From contig JAHCAK010000034.1 in NCBI GenBank assembly GCA_019634955.1, positions 1 through 40,797 of the forward strand: a stretch of DNA of 40,797 nucleotides. The letters run 5' to 3'. Made by a program: the position numbers and the translations under genes. Below are positions 13,394 to 20,095 of the stretch, in pieces. Below the pieces are notes generated by a model. That model had not been told where the DNA came from and did not search any database. It saw only the letters and a list, made by a program, of their open reading frames with translations. Every line of letters starts with the position of its first letter. Position 1 is the stretch's first letter. The stretch comes from Burkholderiales bacterium (GTDB lineage Bacteria > Pseudomonadota > Gammaproteobacteria > Burkholderiales > Usitatibacteraceae).

Positions 13394-13912
13394 TCACGTC
13401 TTTTCCACTCCGAATACATCAATCGGCTGCCTAGCCAGATATGCGCTCGCCAGCTGAGCGACAACATCGAGCGACCGAAGCTGATCATCAATGCGTCCTT
13501 GAAAGCCGTCCCACGGATCAGAGAGCTGAGCGTTGCGGAGGACTTCAAGGAAGTCTCGCTCAAATGAGTCCATGAATGCGTCCACTACTCGAAGACGCTC
13601 GTAGATCACATGGAGACAATTGCGCTCGACAAGAGTGAGATGGGGATAGAGCGCCTCGAGAACGGCGCTGTAGCCATTCGTGTTCACATGAACCGACTGC
13701 ATATCCAGCGTCCCCTTCCTCCCCAGGGAGGACTTTGCTTTGACCAGGATCTCCTTCTTTTGAGGAAGCTGCGCAAGCGCGGATTTGAGCTCTTCTCGGA
13801 CAAGTCGTTTATTGCGGTGGATGTCCCAGCGGTACCGCGCGTACCGCGTGCCCTCACCAAGCGAAAAGCCGATGACGACGCCGGCAAGAGTCCACCACGG
13901 TTGTGCTGTCAC
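13394..13912 (-). CDS. Membrane-anchored helical protein (cassette)
   Basis: A 172-residue protein with one N-terminal transmembrane helix (WWTLAGVVIGFSLGEGTRYA, residues ~6-25). A basic stretch follows (RYRWDIHRNKRLVREELKSAL), then a long, mostly helical cytoplasmic part. GTG 13912 is used because GGAGG lies five bases upstream and no ATG is available. Family not recognised; its layout (membrane anchor, basic stretch, helices) resembles the neighbouring gene at 14025-14357. Sequence intact. Confidence 0.68.
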   Translation of the reverse strand: MTAQPWWTLAGVVIGFSLGEGTRYARYRWDIHRNKRLVREELKSALAQLPQKKEILVKAKSSLGRKGTLDMQSVHVNTNGYSAVLEALYPHLTLVERNCLHVIYERLRVVDAFMDSFERDFLEVLRNAQLSDPWDGFQGRIDDQLRSLDVVAQLASAYLARQPIDVFGVEKT

Positions 13913-13927
13913 AGCGGCCTCCGTGAG

Positions 13928-14023
13928 AGCTAACGATTGAGTTGAGCGGTCGGCCACGATGGCCCTGCCGCGGCCAGACGCGGCCCACCGACGCCTCGCG
14001 GCCGCTCGAACGTATTGTTAGAC
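13928..14023 (-). repeat. attC site (96 bp)
   Basis: Boxes AGCTAAC (13928-13934) and GTTAGAC (14017-14023), majority-type arms. Confidence 0.92.
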
Positions 14024-14024
14024 C

Positions 14025-14357
14025 TCACCGACCTTCCTTTGGCCGGGGCATAGCCTTTAGGATTTCCGACTGCTTCTCAGCAATGTCCTGAATGTGCTTC
14101 GGCGTTACATCCCCCTCCGCGAGCACGTCGAGGATTCTGACGTGATACATCACGTAGGCAGAGACTGGCGCAATGTAGCCACCACCATGATTTAGCTTGG
14201 CAAGCTCGACTGCCGAATTGTGATCAGCAAGACCGAGATCTGCGGCGATCTTTAGCCTGTCCCTTCGCGTCTGGTGGCGTTGCTGTAGCCATACCCCGCC
14301 GACCGATCCGATAGCGCCAATTGCTGCGCCAACGAGAGCTGCGACTGCTGCATCCAT
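14025..14357 (-). CDS. Membrane-anchored small protein (cassette)
   Basis: A 110-residue protein: an N-terminal Gly/Ala-rich membrane helix (AVAALVGAAIGAIGSVGGVWL, residues ~4-24), a basic QRHQTRRDRLK segment, then a soluble helical part. Start ATG 14357 has AGAGAGG at a good distance; a GTG two codons upstream is less likely. Membrane helix plus basic stretch plus alpha-helical tail matches the preceding cassette in design, not in sequence. Function unknown. Confidence 0.66.
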   Translation of the reverse strand: MDAAVAALVGAAIGAIGSVGGVWLQQRHQTRRDRLKIAADLGLADHNSAVELAKLNHGGGYIAPVSAYVMYHVRILDVLAEGDVTPKHIQDIAEKQSEILKAMPRPKEGR

Positions 14358-14375
14358 GAGCACCTCTCTGGTGAG

Positions 14376-14471
14376 GTCTAACGATTAAGTTGAGCGGCCG
14401 GCCACGACCGCGTTGCCGCGGCCAGACGCGGCCCACGATGCCTCCCGGGCCGCTCGAACGAATGGTTAGGC
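14376..14471 (-). repeat. attC site (96 bp), copy of 10993-11088
   Basis: Boxes GTCTAAC (14376-14382) and GTTAGGC (14465-14471). From the arm onward it matches the site at 10993-11088, followed by a second copy of that cassette's gene. Start of the repeated block. Confidence 0.9.
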
Positions 14472-14740
14472 CGCATTCGAACCACCCCCTTTGGACTGAC
14501 CATCGAAGTAGAGTCGGCGGAGTGCATAAGAAGAAACACCTGCATTAGGCGATATACAAAGACGCTATAAGTCCGCTACGAGACCTGAGTCGGCCGCCAT
14601 GTAGACCGCGAACCAGATGAACGCAATGTGGAGCGTCTCGCCATGAGTACGAGCTCGGCCGCCATGCTTCACCATGCTGCCAGCCCAGCCACGAGGATCT
14701 GAATGCAGTGACGGCGCTGTAACCTCCCTCTCGACTTCTC
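14465..14740 (-). pseudogene. Degenerate copy 2 of the 83-residue membrane protein
   Basis: Aligns along its whole length with 11082-11350, but with at least six small insertions or deletions (for example loss of two bases in ATAGAGAAG and of one A in TTAAGG), so no frame survives. The helix text LHIAFIWFAVYMAADSG is still readable. Either a decaying cassette duplicate or a low-accuracy stretch of assembly. Confidence 0.75.
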
Positions 14741-15106
14741 TCAGATGCGGTCTAACGATTGAGTTGAGCGGCCGGGCACGATGCCTCGGCCGCGGCCAGA
14801 CGCGGCCCACGATGCTCCACGGACCGCTTGAACGCGGTAGATGGCATTCGCGTCATTCGGACCGAGACGGCCGACCCTCTCACCGAAATGATGGAGAAAC
14901 TCGCCTACGCCAATGCGCCCCGACTCCCAAAGGGAACTGACTCGTTCGTCGTCGGCCGAGAACACTTCGCCGGCGCCAAGACATCTGCGAAGGCGCTGTA
15001 TGACTCCAGCTCGTTGCGCCTGGGTCAGTGCATCGAGTTCCCTCTCTAGCCGGGACGACATGGCTTGGAGTTCCGCAATTTCTTCTGGGCGCATGGCGCT
15101 GCTCAT
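14741..15106 (-). CDS. Hypothetical helical protein, copy 1 (reads through its attC)
   Basis: The first 89 residues or so are the same as copy 2 (16723-16992): a soluble helical protein (EEIAELQAMSSRLERELDALTQAQRAG). Because the attC box that carries the stop is deleted here, the frame runs on through the attC for about 32 further residues (ending near GRSTQSLDRI) to a TGA at 14741-14743. The tail is therefore translated attC, not protein evolution. Function unknown. Confidence 0.6.
   Translation of the reverse strand: MSSAMRPEEIAELQAMSSRLERELDALTQAQRAGVIQRLRRCLGAGEVFSADDERVSSLWESGRIGVGEFLHHFGERVGRLGPNDANAIYRVQAVRGASWAASGRGRGIVPGRSTQSLDRI
14750..14842 (-). repeat. attC site with damaged gene-side box
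   Basis: Outer box GTCTAAC (14750-14756) and normal arms, but the right end reads GCGGTAGATGG where the sister site at 16633-16728 reads GCATTGTTAGATGG. The GTTAGAT box has been lost, and with it the normal stop codon of the adjoining gene. Confidence 0.8.
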
Positions 15107-15115
15107 TCGAATGCC

Positions 15116-15211
15116 ATCTAACGATCGAGTTGAGCGGCCGGCCACAATGCTTCGGCCGCGGCCAGACGCGGCCCACCTACGCTATACGGCCGCTCGAACG
15201 AATTGTTAGAG
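15116..15211 (-). repeat. attC site (96 bp), copy of 12472-12567
   Basis: Boxes ATCTAAC (15116-15122) and GTTAGAG (15205-15211). Identical in arms and loop to 12472-12567, and followed by a damaged copy of the same gene. Confidence 0.9.
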
Positions 15212-15430
15212 GTGGGTTGTCCCACCTCCAGCACTATCGATGCCCACAACAAGTGATGCCCGCAACCGTGAGCGCCGTCACCCAGCAAGGGAACTGGTTC
15301 TGTGCAGGGCTTGAGTGCTTGCCGTATTGGCGCCGTGAACGACAATGGGCGCAGATACCACAAGGGAGTAATGGCGACGAAAGACAGGGCCATGGAGGTA
15401 GGTCGTAGGAGTGTCAGACGTCATCAGGAA
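15212..15430 (-). pseudogene. Degenerate, truncated copy of the 12569-12874 membrane protein gene
   Basis: Matches 12568-12790 with about a dozen small indels and then stops; the 5' hundred or so bases of the gene are missing and an attC follows directly. The helix LSFVAITPLWYL is still readable. No full frame. Confidence 0.72.
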
Positions 15431-15434
15431 GCGA

Positions 15435-15526
15435 CTCTAACGATTGAGTTGAGCGGCCGGCCACGATGACCGTGCCGCGGCAGACGCGGCCACGGTGTTC
15501 GGCCCGCTCGGACGCATTGACCAGGC
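15435..15526 (-). repeat. attC site, imperfect; sister of the inverted attC
   Basis: Outer box CTCTAAC (15435-15441). The gene-side box reads GACCAGGC instead of GTTAGGC. Arms and loop (GATGACCGTGCCGCGG, ACGGTGTTC, GGCCCGCTCGGACGCATTG) match the reverse complement of 5071-5165 apart from a few one-base losses. Confidence 0.8.
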
Positions 15527-15840
15527 ATGGCCCATCACTTCTGGTACTCACTCACCATCGCGAGGTCAATTACGCGCTTCGGGAGCCTCGACTTGAGCAA
15601 GACCATTGGCACCTTCCATGCACACGAAGATGCTCATCGACAAGACAGCACTTCGGAGTGCTCGAAAATAGAATGACCCTGGATGCGCCGTCGCGTCTGT
15701 CGCGACGTGATCTCACGCTGGCTCGCCAGTGCAATTGCCAGCCTCATATGCTTTCGCCCACGCCCCGACCAGTAGAACCGCCGCTCCCACAGGAGCCGAT
15801 ATCTACGATGCGGGTCGCGCATCACTGCTTTGTGGGTCAT
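15525..15840 (-). pseudogene. Copy 2 of the 106-residue basic protein gene, normal orientation
   Basis: Reverse complement of 4755-5075 in content, here reading on the minus strand like the rest of the array. The first two thirds, from ATG 15840, read the same protein up to RQTRRR. A single-base loss (GCGCAATCC to GCGCATCC) and further indels then break the frame, giving an early stop near 15634. Together with its attC (15435-15526) it is a full cassette and shows the normal orientation of this unit. Confidence 0.75.
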
Positions 15841-15936
15841 GCCTAACGATTCGGTTGAGCGGCCGGCCACGATGACCTTGCCGCGGGCAGACGCGGCCCA
15901 CCATGCCACACGGACCGCTCGGACGTATTGTTAGGT
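15841..15936 (-). repeat. attC site (96 bp)
   Basis: Boxes GCCTAAC (15841-15847) and GTTAGGT (15930-15936), majority arms with loop GATGACCTTGCCGCGG. Confidence 0.91.
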
Positions 15937-16002
15937 GGAACGTCAGCCGCAAGCCGCCGACGACGCAGACCGTTTCGCCGGGATTTGCGCTCGCTCATTG
16001 AA

Positions 16003-16221
16003 TTACCACCAAGGCCACTTCGCAAATCGATGCCAGAACGCATCACCCAGCGAAACTGCCGCGACTCCGAACACGACGCCCACTGCGGCGACGACGGCCG
16101 CAAACAGAACACCGGCGTCCATGAGCGTCGACACTGTTGCCGAAGCGGTGATGAGAACGCCAAACAGAAAGCCACAGATGAACCGAATGGCCTTCGTTGA
16201 GTCTGGTGCGTCGCGTTCCAT
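16003..16221 (-). CDS. Two-helix membrane protein (cassette)
   Basis: A 72-residue protein with two hydrophobic helices (FICGFLFGVLITASATVSTL; FAAVVAAVGVVFGVAAVSL) and a Trp-rich C-terminus (FWHRFAKWPWW). Start ATG 16221 is three bases from the attC box. The frame is clean although it lies within the indel-rich block. The stretch between its stop and the attC at 15936 is about 65 bp of non-coding cassette DNA. Function unknown. Confidence 0.64.
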   Translation of the reverse strand: MERDAPDSTKAIRFICGFLFGVLITASATVSTLMDAGVLFAAVVAAVGVVFGVAAVSLGDAFWHRFAKWPWW

Positions 16222-16224
16222 TCC

Positions 16225-16319
16225 ACCTAACGATGAAGTTGAGCGGCCGGCCACGATGCGCGGCCGCGGTCAGGCCACGGCCCGCCGACACCACGCGGCC
16301 GCTCGAGCGATTGTTAGGG
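16225..16319 (-). repeat. attC site (95 bp)
   Basis: Boxes ACCTAAC (16225-16231) and GTTAGGG (16313-16319). One base short of the family length, with irregularities in the loop (CGCGGCCGCGGTCAGGCCACGG). Confidence 0.86.
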
Positions 16320-16632
16320 TCACTTTTCGCCTCCTTGCTCGGAGAGAGGACGACCGGAGGTGTTCCCTTAACCAGGCTGTCACAAAGAGCCCATTGCAGA
16401 AGACCAAGCCCCGCTGCGACGACGATGGCGAGCATTGAGGCATGTGGCAGATACCAAGACGCAAATGACAGTGGGATCCCGGTCAGGTAAGTACGAGATG
16501 AGCGCCAATTTGGGCCTCTGTGCAGAACGCTCCGTAGACGACCCAAGCAAACGCCCACGCGCCGTATATGGCAATGGCCATGCGAATGTGTCTGCGCTTA
16601 GATGGCGTTAACCACGGCACGATGTCTGTGAC
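16314..16632 (-). pseudogene. Degenerate copy of the 12973-13284 membrane protein gene
   Basis: Covers the whole cassette body of 12973-13296 with scattered small indels (CTCGAGGAG to CTCGGAGAG, loss of one base in GTTCCACTTAACC, AAGAG for AGAG). The reading frame is broken several times; PLSFASWYLPHASMLAIVVAAG can still be read. Decay or sequence error. Confidence 0.73.
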
Positions 16633-16728
16633 CTCTAACGATTGAGTTGAGCGGCCGGGCACGATGCCTCGGCCGCGGCCAGACGCGGCCCACGATGCTC
16701 CACGGACCGCTTGAACGCATTGTTAGAT
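16633..16728 (-). repeat. attC site (96 bp), intact sister of 14750-14842
   Basis: Boxes CTCTAAC (16633-16639) and GTTAGAT (16722-16728). The second box provides the TAA stop of the gene at 16723-16992. Confidence 0.92.
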
Positions 16729-16992
16729 GGCATTCGCGTCATTCGGACCGAGACGGCCGACCCTCTCACCGAAATGATGGAGAAACTCGCCTACGCCAAT
16801 GCGCCCCGACTCCCAAAGGGAACTGACTCGTTCGTCGTCGGCCGAGAACACTTCGCCGGCGCCAAGACATCTGCGAAGGCGCTGTATGACTCCAGCTCGT
16901 TGCGCCTGGGTCAGTGCATCGAGTTCCCTCTCTAGCCGGGACGACATGGCTTGGAGTTCCGCAATTTCTTCTGGGCGCATGGCGCTGCTCAT
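16723..16992 (-). CDS. Hypothetical helical protein, copy 2 (intact)
   Basis: An 89-residue soluble protein, rich in charged helices: MRPEEIAELQAMSSRLER (residues ~5-22), then LTQAQRAGVIQRLRRCLGAGEVFSADDERVSSLWESGRIG and a C-terminal HHFGERVGRLG. No signal or membrane segment. The stop is in the attC box, as in most of these cassettes. Copy 1 at 14741-15106 has the same bases over about 275 bp, in contrast to the error-rich neighbours. Family unknown. Confidence 0.68.
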   Translation of the reverse strand: MSSAMRPEEIAELQAMSSRLERELDALTQAQRAGVIQRLRRCLGAGEVFSADDERVSSLWESGRIGVGEFLHHFGERVGRLGPNDANAI

Positions 16993-17001
16993 TCGAATGC
17001 C

Positions 17002-17077
17002 ATCTAACGACTGAGTTGAACGGCGGACGGCCGAGCCGGAGGCGTGGCAGTTCATCCGTTCGAACGCGTTGTTAGCT
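17002..17077 (-). repeat. attC site, short copy of 12091-12171
   Basis: Boxes ATCTAAC (17002-17008) and GTTAGCT (17071-17077). Lacks a few bases in the loop compared with 12091-12171 (GCGTGGCAGTTCATCC for GCGTGGGCCGCCAGTTCGTCC). Confidence 0.85.
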
Positions 17078-17365
17078 TGCATGTTCTCTCCTAGTTCGGA
17101 GGCGCCTGGCCACGAGTACCACCACGATGGCAACGAAAGGCACCGCGAACATTGACAATATGGTGGCAAATAAGATCCCACGGTCTCAACGAGTCGCCGC
17201 CCTGTTGCGGGACGATGAGCTGCGGTACAGAACCACCCGTATCCATTACGACCGCCGCGTTGACGCCAACACAGCCGCCACGGTGAAGCGCAAGTATGAG
17301 GTAAATGCTGCGGCGCCTGCCAACAGGCAAACAGGGACGATTCCACCTTCGACGCTGTCAAACAT
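17072..17365 (-). pseudogene. Degenerate copy of the 12166-12468 membrane protein gene
   Basis: Aligns with 12166-12468 from end to end, including the ATG context at 17365, but has several short gaps (TGACCAGTATGAGG to TGACAATATGG; loss around GTATCCAATTGCG). The frame is broken; segments such as PQLIVPQQGGDSLRPWDLI survive. Confidence 0.73.
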
Positions 17366-17368
17366 GCA

Positions 17369-17488
17369 AGCTAACGACCTAGCTCAGCGGACGGGCACGA
17401 TGCCCATTCCACCCCGGCGAGCGCGCAATCTATCGCGAGCACGGGGTGGCCACGATGATTCACGTTCCGCTGGAGCGCGTTGTTAGTC
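17369..17488 (-). repeat. attC site, long variant (120 bp)
   Basis: Boxes AGCTAAC (17369-17375) and GTTAGTC (17482-17488). The flanks resemble the 96-bp site at 5718-5813, but the loop carries an extra hairpin (CCACCCCGGCGAGCGCG / TCGCGAGCACGGGGTGG). Confidence 0.85.
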
Positions 17489-17512
17489 ATCAACACCTTC
17501 ATTTGATGGCGC

Positions 17513-17701
17513 TCAGCCTCCAGTGGCGTCGTTGAGCAAGTACATCCGAGCGAGATTCCGCAGCGATGTAGCGGCCTCGTCCGTCCAGCCCCGGAACCGG
17601 ACGAGTTCATTGAAGGGAACGTACGCTACTTCGTCAAGGGTGAACCCCTCAGCAGCGTCTCGGCCAGCGAACGATCCACGCGAAGTGTGCGCACGGAACA
17701 T
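17513..17701 (-). CDS. Hypothetical small protein (cassette)
   Basis: A 62-residue protein (MFRAHTSRGSFAGRDAAEGF, then LDEVAYVPFNELVRFRGW) with no signal or membrane helix. The start at ATG 17701 is the first in frame; the frame is open upstream for about 20 codons without a start codon, so a frameshift upstream could hide a longer N-terminus. It lies between attC sites 17369-17488 and 17760-17858. I do not recognise the family; the alternative frame starting at ATG 17733 looks less protein-like. Confidence 0.5.
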   Translation of the reverse strand: MFRAHTSRGSFAGRDAAEGFTLDEVAYVPFNELVRFRGWTDEAATSLRNLARMYLLNDATGG

Positions 17702-17759
17702 TTCGGCGGGTGATTCGCTTTTCCGGAAGGCTCCATTGGCACGGTGCTTCTGTGTTGAT

Positions 17760-17858
17760 GACTAACGATTAGGTGAGCGGCCGGCCACGACCGCGTTGCC
17801 GCTGACTCAGACACTTGACCCCACGATTACCTCGGGCCGCTCGAACGAATGGTTAGGC
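17760..17858 (-). repeat. attC site, damaged third copy of 10993-11088
   Basis: Boxes GACTAAC (17760-17766) and GTTAGGC (17852-17858). The central part reads GCTGACTCAGACACTTGACC where the intact copies have GCCGCGGCCAGACGCGGCC, so the inner stem is partly destroyed. Confidence 0.78.
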
Positions 17859-18115
17859 CGCATTCGAACCCACACCCTTTGGACTGACCATCGAAGTAGA
17901 GTCGGCGGAGTGCATAGAGAAGAAACACCTGCATTAAGGCGATGCTCACAAAGACGCTATGGTCACGAGACCCTGAGTCGGCCATGTAGACCGCGAACCA
18001 GATGAACGCAATGTGGAGCGTCGCCACTGGTACCGAGCCTCGGCCATGTCTTCACCATGCTGCTGGCCCAGCCACGAGGATCTGAATGCAGTGACGGCGT
18101 GTAACCTCCCTCTCG
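17853..18115 (-). pseudogene. Degenerate copy 3 of the 83-residue membrane protein gene
   Basis: Third copy of the 11083-11334 gene, with a different set of indels from copy 2: a changed stretch at GATGCTCACAAAGACGC and loss around CTATGGTCACGAG. The helix text LHIAFIWFAVYMA and LMQVFLLYALRRLYFDG are readable in separate frames. Not functional as read. Confidence 0.74.
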
Positions 18116-18131
18116 ACTTCTCTCGAATGCG

Positions 18132-18227
18132 GTCTAACGATTGAGTTGAGCGGCCGGGCACGATGCCGATGCCGCGGCCAGGCGCGGCCCCCCGACACCA
18201 CACGGCCGCTCGAACGTGTTGTTAGGG
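18132..18227 (-). repeat. attC site (96 bp)
   Basis: Boxes GTCTAAC (18132-18138) and GTTAGGG (18221-18227), majority type with loop GATGCCGATGCCGCGG. Carries the stop of the lipoprotein gene. Confidence 0.91.
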
Positions 18228-18749
18228 TGCAGGCAGTCGATATTCATGACTGTGATCTCCAACTTGGAAACGCACTATGCGATCAGATTCGCTGTAGGTA
18301 ACGATATCCCCGATGTAGAGTCGCTCAAAGTCTCGCGGTAGTTCATTAGACCGAAAGGTGCGACTAAACAGCACGAGGGATGAAGTCCCTGCTGGCGCTG
18401 AAGATTCCGCCACGCGAACTTCTACGTCGATGGAAAAGCTCAAGGGCTTATCACTTCTATCGCCAATCTTGTAGTAGGGCCCAGCGACGGCGAAATAGCA
18501 GGTGTCACCAAGATAGAGCCGCTGAGTCCTCCACTCCATCGGCTCATTGAAGTTCTGGATTGGCGGCCCGAGATCGCTCTTTCCCCAAAACCCCTTCGCG
18601 TCAGGTGGCGCGCGAGACTCGCAGTCGCGCTGCTTGCGAATGTACTCGTCGGTCACGTACCGGCGTGTCAAATCTTGCGTCTCGGAGCCGCAACTAAGCA
18701 GGGCCAGTAACATCCCAACTGTGAAGACGTGTCTACTTCCCTGGCGCAT
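18222..18749 (-). CDS. Predicted lipoprotein (cassette)
   Basis: A 175-residue protein with a lipoprotein signal (basic RQGSRH, then VFTVGMLLALLSC; the lipid-modified Cys is at about residue 21). The mature part is rich in beta strands (RLYLGDTCYFAVAGPYYKIG; LSFSIDVEVRVAESS; DRIVRFQVGDHSHEYRL). No catalytic motif is recognised. Start ATG 18749 gives a normal signal. The TAA stop lies in the attC. One of the longest single-gene cassettes in the array. Confidence 0.72.
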   Translation of the reverse strand: MRQGSRHVFTVGMLLALLSCGSETQDLTRRYVTDEYIRKQRDCESRAPPDAKGFWGKSDLGPPIQNFNEPMEWRTQRLYLGDTCYFAVAGPYYKIGDRSDKPLSFSIDVEVRVAESSAPAGTSSLVLFSRTFRSNELPRDFERLYIGDIVTYSESDRIVRFQVGDHSHEYRLPAP

Positions 18750-18755
18750 CCTGCA

Positions 18756-18851
18756 CCCTAACGATGAAGTTGAGCGGCCGGGCACGATGCCTCGGCCGCG
18801 GCCAGACGCGGCCCACCCACGCCACACGGCCGCTCGAACGATTTGTTAGGC
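18756..18851 (-). repeat. attC site (96 bp)
   Basis: Boxes CCCTAAC (18756-18762) and GTTAGGC (18845-18851), majority type. Confidence 0.92.
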
Positions 18852-18857
18852 GTCACT

Positions 18858-19235
18858 TCATTTCCTTTCGAATTGTTTGAGCACTCGAGCGACGCTTTGA
18901 TCATATTGGGGATCACCAGAATTGCGAGGATGCTTGCCGCGGTAGACGGCTGCGAAAGTCATTGCTCCGGCAGATGTGTTTGGCACGCCCTCTGCCGCAT
19001 CAAGCGCCAGCACCTCGGCGTCAACTCTGCGTTCAAGTGTTTCAATGGCCGCCTGCACTTCGTTCAGCCTAAGCGCTTCCAAGGTGCGGACAGCGAGATA
19101 AATCGACACAGTGGATGGCGCGGGCACGATTTCATGAAGAAGCGCGCCAAGGGAACGTGACGAGTACCACGCACCGGCGCTTGCACCTGCGGCAAACATC
19201 ACGATGCATAGCAAGATGGCGCTGCGCTTTCTCAT
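18858..19235 (-). CDS. Hypothetical membrane-anchored or secreted protein (cassette)
   Basis: A 125-residue protein. The N-terminus is MRKRSAILLCIVMFAAGASAGAWY, either an uncleaved anchor or a signal peptide. A helical region (YLAVRTLEALRLNEVQAAIETLERRVDAEVLALD) and a polar C-terminus (YRGKHPRNSGDPQYDQSVARVL) follow. Start ATG 19235 abuts the attC. Function unknown. Confidence 0.68.
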   Translation of the reverse strand: MRKRSAILLCIVMFAAGASAGAWYSSRSLGALLHEIVPAPSTVSIYLAVRTLEALRLNEVQAAIETLERRVDAEVLALDAAEGVPNTSAGAMTFAAVYRGKHPRNSGDPQYDQSVARVLKQFERK

Positions 19236-19238
19236 GAC

Positions 19239-19334
19239 GCCTAACGATTGAGTTGAGCGGCCGGCCACGATGGCCTTGCCGCGGTCAGACGCGGCCCACG
19301 ATCTTCCACGGCCCGCTCGGACGCATTGTTAGAG
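19239..19334 (-). repeat. attC site (96 bp)
   Basis: Boxes GCCTAAC (19239-19245) and GTTAGAG (19328-19334), majority type with loop GATGGCCTTGCCGCGG. Confidence 0.92.
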
Positions 19335-19350
19335 GGCATGTTTCTCAACA

Positions 19351-19662
19351 CTACGTTGCTCCCGCTGCTTGACCCGGGACGCTAGCTCGAGCCTTGAGTC
19401 TTGCCACCAACGCGACCAAAGCGACATATGCAAGCGCCACCGGAGAGGCAAATATCAAGATGATTGGCCAGATGTTGCTTTGTGCCGCCCATGCGTCCGC
19501 CGTGATGTATGCAACCCACACCATCGGCAACACAGGCACAAAGGCAGCCCATCTCATGCTGCCGCGCAGGCGGAATAGCGCTAGCACCTGGGCAACAACG
19601 TAAGCCGTGAATGGGAGACCCCAACCTAGTACGAAGAAGGTCATCCAGTCCGCGGTGCCCAT
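19351..19662 (-). CDS. Three-helix membrane protein (cassette)
   Basis: A 103-residue integral membrane protein with helices WMTFFVLGWGLPFTAYVVAQ, WAAFVPVLPMVWVAYITAD and WPIILIFASPVALAYVALVAL, and a short basic tail. Function unknown. It is the second cassette from attI, so it may be well expressed from the integron promoter. Confidence 0.7.
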   Translation of the reverse strand: MGTADWMTFFVLGWGLPFTAYVVAQVLALFRLRGSMRWAAFVPVLPMVWVAYITADAWAAQSNIWPIILIFASPVALAYVALVALVARLKARASVPGQAAGAT

Positions 19663-19667
19663 ATGCC

Positions 19668-19763
19668 CTCTAACGATTGAGTTGAGCGGCCGGGCACGAT
19701 GCCTCGGCCGCGGTCAGACGCGGCCCACAATGGCTCACGGGCCGCTCGGACGCATTGTTAGAG
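19668..19763 (-). repeat. attC site (96 bp) of the first cassette
   Basis: Boxes CTCTAAC (19668-19674) and GTTAGAG (19757-19763); the attC nearest to attI. Confidence 0.92.
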
Positions 19764-19774
19764 GTCATTTGCCG

Positions 19775-19999
19775 TTATCTCCAGACGCCCAGAGAGCACA
19801 CCGTGCAAATACCACGACAGGTGTCTGCCGACGCGAACTTGGCGACCGAACCGAAAATCACTGCCCCGATTCCCAGAAGAACTGGATAGCCGCCAACTTC
19901 GGGCCAAGCACGCACGATCGATGCAACTGCGCCGATCAGACAAACGATGGCCACGATCGAGACGAAGCCCCTTGCCGTATCCTCACTCACAGATGTCAC
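19775..19999 (-). CDS. Small membrane protein, first cassette of the array
   Basis: A 74-residue protein with two hydrophobic helices (FVSIVAIVCLIGAVASIV; YPVLLGIGAVIFGSVAKF) and a Cys-rich C-terminus (ADTCRGICTVC). The start is taken as GTG 19999; no clear ribosome site is visible, so the start is uncertain. Adjacent to attI, hence the most recently gained cassette under the usual insertion rule. Function unknown. Confidence 0.6.
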   Translation of the reverse strand: MTSVSEDTARGFVSIVAIVCLIGAVASIVRAWPEVGGYPVLLGIGAVIFGSVAKFASADTCRGICTVCSLGVWR

Positions 20000-20018
20000 C
20001 GCGCCGGTTCAAATGACC

Positions 20019-20085
20019 TCTAACTAGTATTGGGGCGACAGGCGTTCGGGGTCATAACCACCGATAAGCCAAGCCCGCTGATTGA
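20019..20085 (-). other. attI recombination site
   Basis: The core CTCTAAC (minus strand GTTAGAG, 20025-20019) marks the junction between first cassette and integron backbone. To its right the sequence loses all resemblance to the attC family. The exact outer limit of attI is not visible; the range given is approximate. Confidence 0.75.
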
Positions 20086-20095
20086 TAACGCGTCA

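Noticed and set aside
7047-19268. Shared N-terminal peptides (GRSTQSL, GRVWPRQRGRGRPLN) in many open frames
   Set aside because: They are translated attC sequence upstream of the true starts, not a conserved protein domain.
3465-19763. Regularly spaced near-identical 96-bp repeats, as in a CRISPR array
   Set aside because: Spacing is irregular (250-1500 bp), the intervals hold genes, and the repeats are imperfect palindromes with RYYYAAC/GTTRRRY ends, so they are attC sites. No cas genes are present.
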